This document shows positions 12,567-21,578 of a stretch of 64,000 bases of DNA, piece after piece. Position numbers and translations under genes: made by a program. The DNA lies in NCBI RefSeq assembly GCF_001307195.1, contig NZ_CP012808.1, positions 558,001 to 622,000 on the forward strand. The letters run 5' to 3'. This DNA comes from Acinetobacter equi (lineage in GTDB: Bacteria > Pseudomonadota > Gammaproteobacteria > Pseudomonadales > Moraxellaceae). How positions within the stretch are numbered: the first letter of the stretch is position 1; the number at the start of each line of letters is the position of its first letter. The notes under the pieces are model-generated. The model was not told the origin of the DNA and searched no databases. It saw nothing but the letters and a program-made list of their open reading frames with translations.

Positions 12567-12705
12567 ATTTTGTTACAGCTTTGTAATTTTAGCTTATTTC
12601 CCAATCATTTAAAAAAAATCACAACTCAACCTGCCATACATTTAATTCAATTCAGTTTAAGATCATTTCTACTGTCTTGTTATTCATCATTCTGGGGTCA
12701 CAATT

Positions 12706-13194
12706 ATGAAAATCTTAAAAACTGTTTTATCTATTGTATTTGTTACAAGTGCAACAACAGCAATAGCAACTGAACAAGTACAACCAACTCCTACTCAAGC
12801 CATTAAAACCGCAATCGATGTAACAGCAGAAGCAACTCATAATGCCGTAAAACAAGATGTATATGCTGTGAAAAATGCGACTACGCAAGAAGTCATTGCA
12901 GATAAAAATGTGACAAAAATGGAAGAAAAAATGGCTCAAAAAGAGTTTAAAGAAAAAACACGAGCTGAAAAAGCAGAACTAAAACAAGAAACAAAAGCAA
13001 CAGTCACCGCTCAAAAAGGTGTTGCAAAAGCAGATGATGTAACAGTTAAAACAGATGTTAAAAGTGAAGTAAAAGCGATTGAGGCTAAAACCAAAATCGA
13101 AGAAAAAGCAATCGATGTTGAAGCAACAAAAGAAGAAGAAAAATCTGAAGATAAAAAAGGCTTCTTCTCATTTTTCAAAAAGAAAGCTGATTAA
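12706..13194 (+). CDS. Exported Lys/Glu/Ala-rich protein, unknown function
   Basis: 162 aa. A signal peptide (residues 1-22, ending TTAIA) is followed by a mature part made almost entirely of A, K, E, T, V and D. Charged residues alternate over about 100 residues (KMEEKMAQKEFKEKTRAEKA), predicting a long single helix or coiled coil. The C-terminus switches to GFFSFFKKKAD, an amphipathic aromatic/basic tail that could touch a membrane. A GGGG site lies before the ATG and a strong terminator follows, so it is a real single-gene unit. No family recognised. Confidence 0.75.
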   Translation: MKILKTVLSIVFVTSATTAIATEQVQPTPTQAIKTAIDVTAEATHNAVKQDVYAVKNATTQEVIADKNVTKMEEKMAQKEFKEKTRAEKAELKQETKATVTAQKGVAKADDVTVKTDVKSEVKAIEAKTKIEEKAIDVEATKEEEKSEDKKGFFSFFKKKAD

Positions 13195-13225
13195 TATTTC
13201 TATATCCACAATGATACAAATAAAC

Positions 13226-13249
13226 AAAGGATGCTTAAGCATCCTTTTT
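13226..13249 (+). terminator. Rho-independent terminator
   Basis: AAAGGATGC, TTAA loop, GCATCCTTT and a T run, 32 bases after the charged exported protein gene. It may also work on the other strand for the convergent permease gene. Confidence 0.85.
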
Positions 13250-13263
13250 ATTTTAAGTAAAAT

Positions 13264-14631
13264 TTAATGTTCATGATTAACCATAGGTCGGGCAACCGTA
13301 GATTTTGCATCGACAAGTTTTTTACCAAAATGAATATGATTAAATAAAATATTTAAGAAAATTGCCATTACACAAGTTGAGCTGATGCCTGAATGGAAAA
13401 GTGTTTTAAACCAAACTGGAAATTGTGCATAAAATGAATGGTCAATAATAGGGATCATACCTGCAGCCAATGATGTCGCAACAATAATTAAATTTTTCTG
13501 TTCGCTGTAATCTAATTTAGCTAGTGTACGAATACCACTTGCAGCCACAGTTCCAAATAAAACTAAACCTGCTCCACCTAAAACTGGAGTTGGAATGGCA
13601 GCAATAAGACGCCCCATAACTGGAAGCAATCCAAGCAATACTAAAATAATACCACCAGCTGCAACTACAAAACGACTTTTCACACCTGTAATCGCGACAA
13701 GTCCGACATTTTGTGCAAATGCACTTTGCATAAATGTGCCAAAGAAAGGCGCTATTGCAGATGACAGCATATCTGCTCTTAAACCATCAGCAATACGCTT
13801 ATCATCCACATCTGTGCCTACAATTTCCCCTACCGCAATAATATCTGCTGTTGTTTCCGTCAATGTCACAATCATGACAATCACCATAGCAAGAATCGCT
13901 GAAAGATGGAAAGTCGGTGCGCCAAAGCCTAGAAAATCAGGAAATGCAAACCAAGCGCCATCGCCTACTTTTGAAAAATCTCCAAAACCAAGTACATAAG
14001 CTAAAATAGAGCCAATAACAATCGCAAGTAAAATACCCACACGGCGAATCGTTTCTGAACCAAACCGGCTTAATAACAATAAAATACCCAATGTCATTGC
14101 TGCTAAACCAATATTTTGAATTGATCCCCAATCTGCTGCATTACTATTCCCCCCCATAACCCAACGAACAGCAACAGGCAATAAAGATAAGCCAATAATC
14201 GTAATAACACAGCCCGTAACGACTGGCGGGAAAAAACGAATTACTTTTGCAAAAAATGGAGCAAGCAATAAACCAATAATAGAAGATGCGATGACTGCGC
14301 CCAAAATAGCATTAAAGCCTCCTCCAGTCGTTGCAATACCAATCATTGTTGCAACACCAGCAAAAGATACGCCTTGTACCAAAGGCAAGCGTGCTCCAAA
14401 ATATTTCACACCTAATGTTTGTAATAAGGTTGCAAGACCACCAATGAAAAGAGATGCTGTAATTAAAATACCAATTTGAGCTGCATTTAATCCTGCTGCT
14501 GTACCCACAATTAAAGGTGGTGCAACTATTCCACCGTACATCGTTAATACATGCTGCAAACCAAAAGTTAAACTTTTACCTACACCCAAAAATTCATCTT
14601 CAGGAGAAATTTCATGTATTTTTTCTGTCAT
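13264..14631 (-). CDS. NCS2-family purine/xanthine permease
   Basis: 455 aa inner-membrane transporter with about 12-14 hydrophobic segments. NCS2 (nucleobase:cation symporter 2) signatures: FGLQHVLTMYGG in the first segment, TETTADIIAVGEIVGTDV, and AQNVGLVAITGVKSRFV, which is the QNxGxxxxTxVxSR-type signature of the xanthine/urate branch rather than the uracil branch. It lies 167 bases downstream of, and on the same strand as, an 8-oxoguanine deaminase, which supports a purine substrate. The exact substrate cannot be read from the sequence. Confidence 0.88.
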   Translation of the reverse strand: MTEKIHEISPEDEFLGVGKSLTFGLQHVLTMYGGIVAPPLIVGTAAGLNAAQIGILITASLFIGGLATLLQTLGVKYFGARLPLVQGVSFAGVATMIGIATTGGGFNAILGAVIASSIIGLLLAPFFAKVIRFFPPVVTGCVITIIGLSLLPVAVRWVMGGNSNAADWGSIQNIGLAAMTLGILLLLSRFGSETIRRVGILLAIVIGSILAYVLGFGDFSKVGDGAWFAFPDFLGFGAPTFHLSAILAMVIVMIVTLTETTADIIAVGEIVGTDVDDKRIADGLRADMLSSAIAPFFGTFMQSAFAQNVGLVAITGVKSRFVVAAGGIILVLLGLLPVMGRLIAAIPTPVLGGAGLVLFGTVAASGIRTLAKLDYSEQKNLIIVATSLAAGMIPIIDHSFYAQFPVWFKTLFHSGISSTCVMAIFLNILFNHIHFGKKLVDAKSTVARPMVNHEH

Positions 14632-14798
14632 AATATTGCTCCTTTCATCACTACGTGATGTCTAAATACATATTCCGTAAAACTTTTAAAATATTTTTAG
14701 AAATTACATTGTTTAAAAGTTAAGTTTTATATTTAGAAAGCTAGAGCAATTAATGTGCCACTCTTTTTACGCTTAGAATGACACGCTAAGTTTTATGT

Positions 14799-16169
14799 TT
14801 ATGCCGCTAATAATGCTTTAGCCGCAACTCGATGTTTGAATTTTAACTCTTCAAGATCAATCCCTTGCAATATGCCAGATTTTACTTTCCATGCACCAGC
14901 AACCATCACATGCTCAGCTTTATCTGCACCACATAAAAGCAAAGCTGAAATAGGATCATGACTTCCGGAAAAACGAAGCTCATCTAATTTATAAAAGGCT
15001 AAATCTGCTTGAAAATGTGGCGCAATTTGCCCTAAATGATCCGCTCTTCCCAATAACTGTGCAGAACCTTGTGTTGCCCATTGCAATGCAAGTTGCGGTG
15101 TAATTTTTTCTGCACCATATTTCAAACGCTGTAAATATAAAGCCTGTTTTGCCTCTAAAATCAGATTAGAAGCATCTCCTGAGGCTGAACCATCCACACC
15201 TAAACCAATAATTGCTCCTGTATCCATTAAGTCTATAGTTGGGCAAATCCCCGAAGCTAAGCGCATATTAGAATGTGGACAATGACAAATTCCAACTTTG
15301 GCTTGCCCTAGCCTTTGAATTTCATCTGCATTGAAATGAATACCATGAGCAAGCCAAGTTCTAGAATTTAACCATCCAACACTTTCTAAATAATCAACGG
15401 TACGCATGCCAAACTTATTTAAACAAAAATTTTCTTCATCAATAGTTTCTGCCAAATGTGTATGAAGACGTACATCTAATTGTTCTGCAAGTTGTGCACT
15501 TTCACGCATAATTTCAGGGGTTACAGAAAATGGAGAACACGGTGCTAATGCTATATTAACCAGCCCTTCTTCTTCACGTTGATGGTACTTTTGAACCAAT
15601 CGCTCACTGTCTTTTAAAATTATTTCCATTTCCTGAACAGTGTGTTGTGGAGGTAATCCTCCTTGATCTTGCCCCAAACTCATAGAGCCACGCGTTAACA
15701 TCACTCGCATACCAAGTTCTTTAGCTGCATGAACTTGAATATCAATCGCATCTGTTAATTGCTGAGGAAATAGGTAATGGTGATCTGCTGCAAAAGTACA
15801 ACCTGAAAGTAATAATTCAGATAAAGCTACCTGTGTCGCTAAATGTAATTGATCTGGATTTAATTTTGCCCAAACAGGGTAAAGATTAACTAGCCATGGA
15901 AACAAAGGAACATTAACTACAGGTGCCCATGCACGTGTTAAAGTTTGATAAAAATGGTGATGACTATTAATTAAACCTGGTAAAACAACCAAATCTTTTG
16001 CATCAAAAATTTGATCATAAGATGCTATAGGTTTCGCATTCAGTCCTACAAGCTCTATGATTTTTGTCCCTTCAACAACAATTCCACCCCGTGCATCTAA
16101 ATCATTACCTGTAAAAATTGCTAATGGCTGTTTAATCCAAATTTTTGGAATTGTGTTGCTGTGTGTCAT
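14799..16169 (-). CDS. 8-oxoguanine deaminase-like amidohydrolase
   Basis: 456 aa, cytosolic metal-dependent amidohydrolase of the AtzB/TrzN/8-oxoguanine deaminase group. Metal and catalytic motifs in order: NSHHHFYQTL (HxH on the first strand), LHTHLAETIDEE, LAHGIHF and GVDGSASGDAS (final Asp). Close relatives hydrolyse 8-oxoguanine to urate and ammonia. Some members of the group act on aminotriazines such as hydroxyatrazine, so substrate is family inference. Followed on the same strand by a purine permease, consistent with purine salvage or catabolism. Confidence 0.85.
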   Translation of the reverse strand: MTHSNTIPKIWIKQPLAIFTGNDLDARGGIVVEGTKIIELVGLNAKPIASYDQIFDAKDLVVLPGLINSHHHFYQTLTRAWAPVVNVPLFPWLVNLYPVWAKLNPDQLHLATQVALSELLLSGCTFAADHHYLFPQQLTDAIDIQVHAAKELGMRVMLTRGSMSLGQDQGGLPPQHTVQEMEIILKDSERLVQKYHQREEEGLVNIALAPCSPFSVTPEIMRESAQLAEQLDVRLHTHLAETIDEENFCLNKFGMRTVDYLESVGWLNSRTWLAHGIHFNADEIQRLGQAKVGICHCPHSNMRLASGICPTIDLMDTGAIIGLGVDGSASGDASNLILEAKQALYLQRLKYGAEKITPQLALQWATQGSAQLLGRADHLGQIAPHFQADLAFYKLDELRFSGSHDPISALLLCGADKAEHVMVAGAWKVKSGILQGIDLEELKFKHRVAAKALLAA

Positions 16170-16256
16170 ACCAGATATCTAAATGATTGAATGAACAATA
16201 AGCCAAGCAAAACCTATACCATTCAATAAAATTTAAAATCTGCTACACCATATATA

Positions 16257-17006
16257 CTAAAGCACTTGTTCCAATTTCTTTTGAGTTGACTTACTCAATG
16301 CCTTCATTTGTTTATCTAAATCAAGCATTTTTGCATATAACTGATTAAAATTATCTACTGTTTTTTCACTTTCAAATAAAAAGGTATTATTTTTATTTTG
16401 CCACTCTTCTTCTTTTAATATTTTAAAAATTTGTTGAGCTTTACTATAACTTTTCTTTTCTAATTCAAATAAGGCATGATCAGGATCTGCCTTATCATTT
16501 TTAATTAATGCTTCGATAAGATAACGACGAAATCTTGCTTTAATAGGTAAATCCTTAATTTGTTGTTTTAATTCTATTTTATGCTGATCTAAATTATTCT
16601 GATAAAGTTCAACCATCGTTCCAACTTGTTTTAACATCGTTTCTGTTTCTATGAAATCATATTTTTTATCTTGCTCCAACCGTGAAATATCTAAAAATTT
16701 ATCCCATTTTTCAGCTTTTAATTCTCTTAAATAGGCATTTCTTAATTCAGCATTACGAACCATCATTTTCAACATAAAATCAGCCATGATTTGAAAATCT
16801 GTATCTAAACGATCATCTTCGGTTTGAATAGAAATAGGTTTAGACCAATCTGTGGCTTGTTCGTAAATTTCAGCCGATTTTTCATTTAAAACATTTTGAT
16901 AGACATCAAACTGAGCAACTTCATACTTTTGCTCATGATATTGATATAGTAATAATCCAAAGACACCCAAGGTTATCACAGCGATAATTATTATAATTTT
17001 GCGCAT
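16257..17006 (-). CDS. Membrane-anchored hypothetical protein
   Basis: 249 aa. One N-terminal hydrophobic stretch (about residues 3-22, MRKIIIIIAVITLGVFGLLL) not followed by a clear cleavage site, so probably a signal anchor with the rest in the periplasm. The remainder is highly charged and mostly helical, with many K/E/Q residues and a C-terminal coiled-coil-like part (LYAKMLDLDKQMKALSKSTQ). Own transcription unit, with about 220 bases to the divergent DsbA-like gene. Family not recognised. Confidence 0.7.
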   Translation of the reverse strand: MRKIIIIIAVITLGVFGLLLYQYHEQKYEVAQFDVYQNVLNEKSAEIYEQATDWSKPISIQTEDDRLDTDFQIMADFMLKMMVRNAELRNAYLRELKAEKWDKFLDISRLEQDKKYDFIETETMLKQVGTMVELYQNNLDQHKIELKQQIKDLPIKARFRRYLIEALIKNDKADPDHALFELEKKSYSKAQQIFKILKEEEWQNKNNTFLFESEKTVDNFNQLYAKMLDLDKQMKALSKSTQKKLEQVL

Positions 17007-17227
17007 AGAAACTCCTTAGCCACTAAACTTAATTATTAATATGATTATTTTATACACAATAATTATCTATGATTTTTGTTTAAATAAAAACCTCTTTCCA
17101 ATTTTTTATAAATGTTCTCAATATTTTTCATTTGATATTCAATAAATAAAATCATAATTTTAATTTGCTCCTTTTATTCTGTTTTTTGATCCCCATTTCT
17201 ACATTATCTTAAGTATTGAGAAAAAAT

Positions 17228-17914
17228 ATGCGTGTAGATATTTGGTCAGATATCGTTTGCCCATTTTGCTATATTGGTAAAAAGCGTTTAGAAGCTGCTG
17301 CCGCTGAATCTGGCATTGAACTCGAAGTCCACTGGCATAGCTTCCAGCTTGATCCTGATGCTCCTTCACGCCAAGAAGTTTCAAATTCAGAGCGCCTAGC
17401 ACAGAAATATGGACGTAGCATTGCAGAAGTTGAAGACATGCAACGTAATATTGCTGAAATGGCGAAAGCAGAAGGCATTGAATTCAACTGGGAAAATGCA
17501 AACTCAGGAAATACATTTAATGCGCATCGCTTAATTCATCTTGCACAAAGTAAAGGGCTTGGCTCTGAAGCTAAAGAAGCATTTTTTTATAGTTATATGA
17601 CTCAAGGTTTACCCATTGGTGAACGTGAAACATTAGAAGATGTCTCATCACGTATTGGGCTTAATCCTGTTGAAGTTGATGACTTATTAGATTCAGATGA
17701 ATATGCTGACTTCGTTAAATTTGATGAAGAAGTTGCACGTGAACAACTTAAAGTGACAGGTGTTCCATTCTTTGTATTTGATCAACGTATTGCTCTTGCT
17801 GGTGCTCAACCTCGAGAAGTCTTTCTACAGGTTTTAGAAAAAGCTTTAGAAGCACCAACAACGACTGCTGAAACATGCTCAGATGATCAATGTGAAGTAC
17901 CAAAAAATGAATAA
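17228..17914 (+). CDS. DsbA-family oxidoreductase (FrnE-like)
   Basis: 228 aa from the ATG at 17228; a TTG twelve bases earlier is in frame but unsupported. Thioredoxin-fold protein of the DsbA/HCCA-isomerase group: the N-terminal strand is followed by the redox motif CPFC (C11-C14) and ends of the fold are seen in VTGVPFFVFDQRIALAGAQP, which contains the cis-proline. There is no signal peptide, so it is cytosolic, as are FrnE-like proteins. FrnE homologues act in oxidative stress resistance; the role here is inferred. A terminator follows. Confidence 0.9.
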   Translation: MRVDIWSDIVCPFCYIGKKRLEAAAAESGIELEVHWHSFQLDPDAPSRQEVSNSERLAQKYGRSIAEVEDMQRNIAEMAKAEGIEFNWENANSGNTFNAHRLIHLAQSKGLGSEAKEAFFYSYMTQGLPIGERETLEDVSSRIGLNPVEVDDLLDSDEYADFVKFDEEVAREQLKVTGVPFFVFDQRIALAGAQPREVFLQVLEKALEAPTTTAETCSDDQCEVPKNE

Positions 17915-17939
17915 CTGATAAAATTTTTAGTTATGATAA

Positions 17940-17967
17940 AAAGTCCTCCATTTACGGGGGATTTTTT
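17940..17967 (+). terminator. Rho-independent terminator
   Basis: AAGTCCTCC and GGGGGATTT form a stem with two G-U pairs around ATTTAC, followed by a T run, 26 bases past the DsbA-like gene. Confidence 0.8.
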
Positions 17968-18004
17968 ATATTTACATATACTTATATCAAATTTTTATTA
18001 TTTT

Positions 18005-18031
18005 AAGCCTATCAATTCCTTTGATAGGCTT
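18005..18031. repeat. Perfect hairpin without a T tract
   Basis: AAGCCTATCAA and TTGATAGGCTT pair over 11 bp around a short TTCCT loop. Neither side has a run of T in the right direction, so it is not a standard terminator. It lies just 3' of the small exported protein gene at 18063-18410 and may stabilise the end of that transcript. Confidence 0.5.
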
Positions 18032-18062
18032 GAATAAAACTATCAGACTTTGATGTCATCAT

Positions 18063-18410
18063 TTAAGATGGATCAATAGCTTGATTAAATACAACACGGT
18101 CATTACGAATAATACGCTTTTTTTCTACAGATTTAATCTCTTGTTTTTCAGTTGCATAACTGACTCTATCAGTTCGAATTACTCGCTCTTTTTTACTATT
18201 TTCGCTCATTTTTTCACCTTTCGTGACAGGATAACTCACACGATCTGTTCGCATAATGCGTTTACTATGCATGAATGGGTTAATTTCCATATGAATTGAA
18301 GAGTCAGAAGCAGGTACACTGGTAATCACAGCTTCTTTAGCTATTGCAATTTGCATTGGGACACAAAAAAAACCAATAAGAGTTCCTGTAAATAAAAATG
18401 ATTTCATCAT
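18063..18410 (-). CDS. Small exported protein with a threefold RxIRTDRV-type motif
   Basis: 115 aa. Signal peptide (residues 1-24, ending IAIA), then a short linker and three copies of a basic motif: KRIMRTDRVSYPV, ERVIRTDRVSYAT and KRIIRNDRVVFNQ, spaced about 23-25 residues apart with K/E-rich linkers. The copies are close enough to suggest recent internal duplication or strong selection on the motif. No catalytic residues or known domain recognised. It is monocistronic. Periplasmic location is predicted, and the function is unknown. Confidence 0.7.
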   Translation of the reverse strand: MMKSFLFTGTLIGFFCVPMQIAIAKEAVITSVPASDSSIHMEINPFMHSKRIMRTDRVSYPVTKGEKMSENSKKERVIRTDRVSYATEKQEIKSVEKKRIIRNDRVVFNQAIDPS

Positions 18411-18580
18411 AAATTCTCTAAGTTCGAATAATCGCTATTATAAATAAAAAATCATATTTTTATTTAAATAATAGATTTATATATCGATGTATTTTTTTAT
18501 AATAAAAATCGAATTTTCAAATAATAAAAGTATTATTCTTTCTCATTTTTAGAACTTTTTAAAAAACATTATTCTTTCGG

Positions 18581-18618
18581 GCAAATAAAAAGCCTCCATC
18601 AGGAGGCTTTTTATTTGC
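18581..18618. terminator. Long bidirectional terminator downstream of htpG
   Basis: A perfect 17-bp stem (GCAAATAAAAAGCCTCC paired with its complement) around ATCA, with A and T runs built into the stem, so it can end transcription in both directions. It lies 47 bases after the htpG stop. Confidence 0.92.
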
Positions 18619-18664
18619 AGAAAAACATTTAAAAATGTCATTTTCTACTACATAAGCTTCAGCT

Positions 18665-20584
18665 TTATTTCAATAATAAACTATTAATACGTTTAATATA
18701 TTCGGTTGGGTCAGCAGGTAAACCACCCTCAGCAATTACAGCCTGATCAAAAATTACATTTGCTAAATCATCAAACTGAGAAGAATTTTCAAGCTTTTTA
18801 ACCAATGGGTGTTCAGGGTTAATTTCTAAAATTGGTTTACTTTCTGGTACAGGTTGACCCGCTTGTTTTAACATACGAATCAATTGAGGAGAAAGTTCTC
18901 CTTCACTAGTAACCAAACATGCAGGTGAATCTACCAATCTTGTTGTTACACGCACTTCTTTCGTTTTATCTTTTAAAGATGTCGAAAGCTTTTCAACAAC
19001 GGGTTTAAACTGTTCAGCTGCTGCTTCTAATGCTTTTTTCTCTTCAGCATCTTGAAGATCACCTAAATCCACAGCACCTTTGGCCACATTCTGCATTGGC
19101 GTACCATCAAACTCATGAACAAATTCCATTGCCCATTCATCAACACGTTCTGTCATTAATAAGACTTCAATGCCTTTTTTCTTGAACAATTCAAGTTGTG
19201 GAGAATTTTTCGCTGCGTTTAGATTATCTGCTGTTACATAATAAATCGCTTTTTGCCCTTCTTTCATACGAGCTTTATAATCAACTAACGATGTTGAAAC
19301 ATCATCATTTGTTGATGTTGCGAAACGTAAAAGTTTTAAAATACGATCACGATTCGTGAAATCTTCGCCTAAACCTTCTTTTAATACAGAGCCAAATTCC
19401 GCATAGAATGTTTTAAATTTCTCTTGATCTTTTTCATCTTCAGATTTAGATAAACCATCCAATACTGTAAGCACACGGCGTGTATTACCATCACGAATTG
19501 TTTTTACATCACGGCTTTCTTGTAGTAATTCACGGCTAACGTTAAGCGGTAAATCAGCGCTATCAACCACACCTTGAACAAAACGTAAGTAATTTGGAAT
19601 CAGATTGTCTGCATTATCCATAATAAATACACGTTTCACATAAAGTTTAATACCTGCTTTAGCTTCACGCGTAAAAATATTACTTGGTGCTTTACTTGGA
19701 ATATAAAGTAATTGTGTATATTCCGTACTACCCTCAACACGGTTATGAGCCCATGCTAATGGTGCTTCAAAATCATGCGTTAAGTTTTTATAAAACTCAG
19801 TATATTGCTCTTCAGTAATTTCAGATTTACTACGTGTCCATAATGCACTTGCAGAATTGATAGCTTCCCATTCATCAGTTTTCACATATTGACCGCCTTT
19901 AGGCTCTTCACCTTCAGCAGCCTCTTCTTCTTGCCAAACTTCTTTTTGCATTTCAATTGGCAAGCTAATGTGATCTGAATATTTATTTACAATTTGTTTA
20001 ACTTTATAACTTTGTAAATAGTCTAAAGCATCTTCACGTAAATGAAGAATAATATCTGTGCCTCGACTTTCTTTTGTAATTTGTTCAACTTCAAAATCGC
20101 CTGTGCCTGCACTTGTCCAGCGTACACCTTCTGAAGCATCTAAACCTGCACGACGAGACTCAACGGTAATTTTATCTGCAACAATAAAACCAGAATAAAA
20201 ACCAACACCAAATTGACCAATTAATTGTGCATCAGATTTCTGATCACCAGTCAATTTAGACATAAAATCTTTGGTGCCAGATTTAGCAATCGTACCTAAA
20301 TTATCAATTGCTTCTTGCTCTGTTAAACCAATACCATTATCTGAAATTGTGATCGTTTTATTTTCAGAATCCAAAGTTAAACGAACGTGTAAATCTGGAT
20401 CATTTTCATAATATTCAGGATGATTTATCCCTTCAAAGCGCAACTTATCACAAGCATCTGAAGCATTGGAAATAAGCTCACGTAAAAAAATCTCTGGGTT
20501 AGAATAAAGAGAATGGGTTACCAAATGTAATAATTGAGCCACTTCAGCTTGGAAGCTATGTTTTTGTGTGCTTTGTTCGCTCAT
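18665..20584 (-). CDS. htpG: Chaperone HtpG (bacterial Hsp90)
   Basis: 639 aa, standard length. Cytosolic ATP-dependent chaperone. The N-terminal GHKL ATPase domain shows [15 protein letters not shown] (N-box), DNGIGLT and [14 protein letters not shown]; the middle domain carries [15 protein letters not shown] with the catalytic-loop Arg; the C-terminal dimerisation domain ends in INSLLLK. AAGGAG precedes the ATG. A heat-shock type promoter is visible just upstream. Confidence 0.98.
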   Translation of the reverse strand: MSEQSTQKHSFQAEVAQLLHLVTHSLYSNPEIFLRELISNASDACDKLRFEGINHPEYYENDPDLHVRLTLDSENKTITISDNGIGLTEQEAIDNLGTIAKSGTKDFMSKLTGDQKSDAQLIGQFGVGFYSGFIVADKITVESRRAGLDASEGVRWTSAGTGDFEVEQITKESRGTDIILHLREDALDYLQSYKVKQIVNKYSDHISLPIEMQKEVWQEEEAAEGEEPKGGQYVKTDEWEAINSASALWTRSKSEITEEQYTEFYKNLTHDFEAPLAWAHNRVEGSTEYTQLLYIPSKAPSNIFTREAKAGIKLYVKRVFIMDNADNLIPNYLRFVQGVVDSADLPLNVSRELLQESRDVKTIRDGNTRRVLTVLDGLSKSEDEKDQEKFKTFYAEFGSVLKEGLGEDFTNRDRILKLLRFATSTNDDVSTSLVDYKARMKEGQKAIYYVTADNLNAAKNSPQLELFKKKGIEVLLMTERVDEWAMEFVHEFDGTPMQNVAKGAVDLGDLQDAEEKKALEAAAEQFKPVVEKLSTSLKDKTKEVRVTTRLVDSPACLVTSEGELSPQLIRMLKQAGQPVPESKPILEINPEHPLVKKLENSSQFDDLANVIFDQAVIAEGGLPADPTEYIKRINSLLLK

Positions 20585-20631
20585 CTGTTACTCCTTTTCT
20601 AAAATCACTAGCTTTACATATTGTTATATGA

Positions 20632-20657
20632 ATGGAGCAACTTTTAATTTTTTCAAT
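20632..20657 (-). promoter_or_regulatory. Candidate sigma-32 promoter of htpG
   Basis: On the minus strand ATTGAA (consensus CTTGAA, 5/6) is followed after 14 bases by CTCCAT (consensus CCCCAT, 5/6), about 48 bases before the htpG ATG. The motif, spacing and gene identity agree. Confidence 0.5.
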
Positions 20658-20708
20658 ACTGATCTAAAAAATTTTCTCTGTTCAGCATCAAATTTATTGA
20701 AACACAAA

Positions 20709-20738
20709 TAAAAAAGCCCATCTAAACGACGGACTTTT
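20709..20738 (-). terminator. Rho-independent terminator of ompW
   Basis: Read on the minus strand AAAAGTCCGTC and GATGGGCTTTT pair over 11 positions (two G-U) with a GTTTA loop, then a T run, shortly after the ompW stop. Confidence 0.8.
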
Positions 20739-20762
20739 CTTAGCTTAATTCTAAATTAAATC

Positions 20763-21353
20763 TTAGAATTTATAGCTATAACCTAAAGTGTAAACCATTG
20801 GATCGATTTTCAACTTAAATTCGTCAGTACTACCAACAAGTCTAACTTTTGGATCTAAGTCAGCATAACGAGCATCGAAGAATACACCCCAATTTTTCGC
20901 ATCAGCTGGCTGGAAGTTCACACCAATTTGTGCTGCATAACCAACATCATTTTTAACTTTATCTACTACACCTTTTTCACCCCAAACTAAAAAGGCAGTT
21001 GCACCCACGCCAACATATGGTGTGAATTGGCTAGAGTTAGCAAAGTTATATTTGAAAGTTAATGTTGGTGGTAATTGCTTAATACTCGTACCAGGAATAT
21101 CTTCACCATCAAGTTTAATATCATGCTTAATAGGAGCTGCTAATAATAATTCTGTAGAGAAGTTATCATTGAAAAAATATTCTACAGATGGTGTAAACGC
21201 ATATTGATAATCTGCTTCTACTTTACCAAGACCGTCAACATTAGTGCTACCTGTTGGATCGACAACAGAACCACCAACCTTAACCTGCCACTGACCAGCC
21301 ATTGCAGAAGCTGACATACCCATTAATGTTATTAGAGCTAATTTTTTTAACAT
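20763..21353 (-). CDS. ompW: OmpW-family outer membrane protein
   Basis: 196 aa. Signal peptide (about 1-19, ending AMA) and a mature part with alternating hydrophobic/polar strands ending in an aromatic residue (YTLGYSYKF), the signal for outer-membrane barrel insertion. The eight-stranded OmpW barrel pattern is visible: KVGGSVVDPTG near the start, VEYFFNDNFSTELLLAAP, and LPPTLTFKYNF followed by TPYVGVGATAF. OmpW barrels are proposed to carry small hydrophobic molecules and are linked to iron and colistin responses in Acinetobacter; the exact role here is not shown by sequence. Confidence 0.93.
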   Translation of the reverse strand: MLKKLALITLMGMSASAMAGQWQVKVGGSVVDPTGSTNVDGLGKVEADYQYAFTPSVEYFFNDNFSTELLLAAPIKHDIKLDGEDIPGTSIKQLPPTLTFKYNFANSSQFTPYVGVGATAFLVWGEKGVVDKVKNDVGYAAQIGVNFQPADAKNWGVFFDARYADLDPKVRLVGSTDEFKLKIDPMVYTLGYSYKF

Positions 21354-21481
21354 TTTAAAAAACCCTTTGAAGTAATCTATTAATAATAAACATGAGAATA
21401 ATTAATATGCAAGAGTATTAATTACATAAAAATTCATTATTTTACAAACTATTGTTTTTATGTGATTTTTATTTTAATTTG

Positions 21482-21519
21482 ACCAATAAGGTTGGTTTTC
21501 AAAAAATAACCTTATTGGT
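21482..21519. repeat. Perfect 12-bp inverted repeat between ompW and the antiporter gene
   Basis: ACCAATAAGGTT and AACCTTATTGGT flank a 14-base loop, about 60 bases past the antiporter stop and 130 upstream of ompW. There is no T tract on either side. It could be a weak terminator, an mRNA 3' stabiliser or an operator. Confidence 0.45.
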
Positions 21520-21578
21520 GTTGAAATTTATTTATTCCAACTTTTTAAATCAGAATATATTAACTTTTTAATATAGGT

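Noticed and set aside
18005..18031. Hairpin as a terminator for the 18063-18410 gene
   Set aside because: Stem is strong but no T tract follows on the minus strand.
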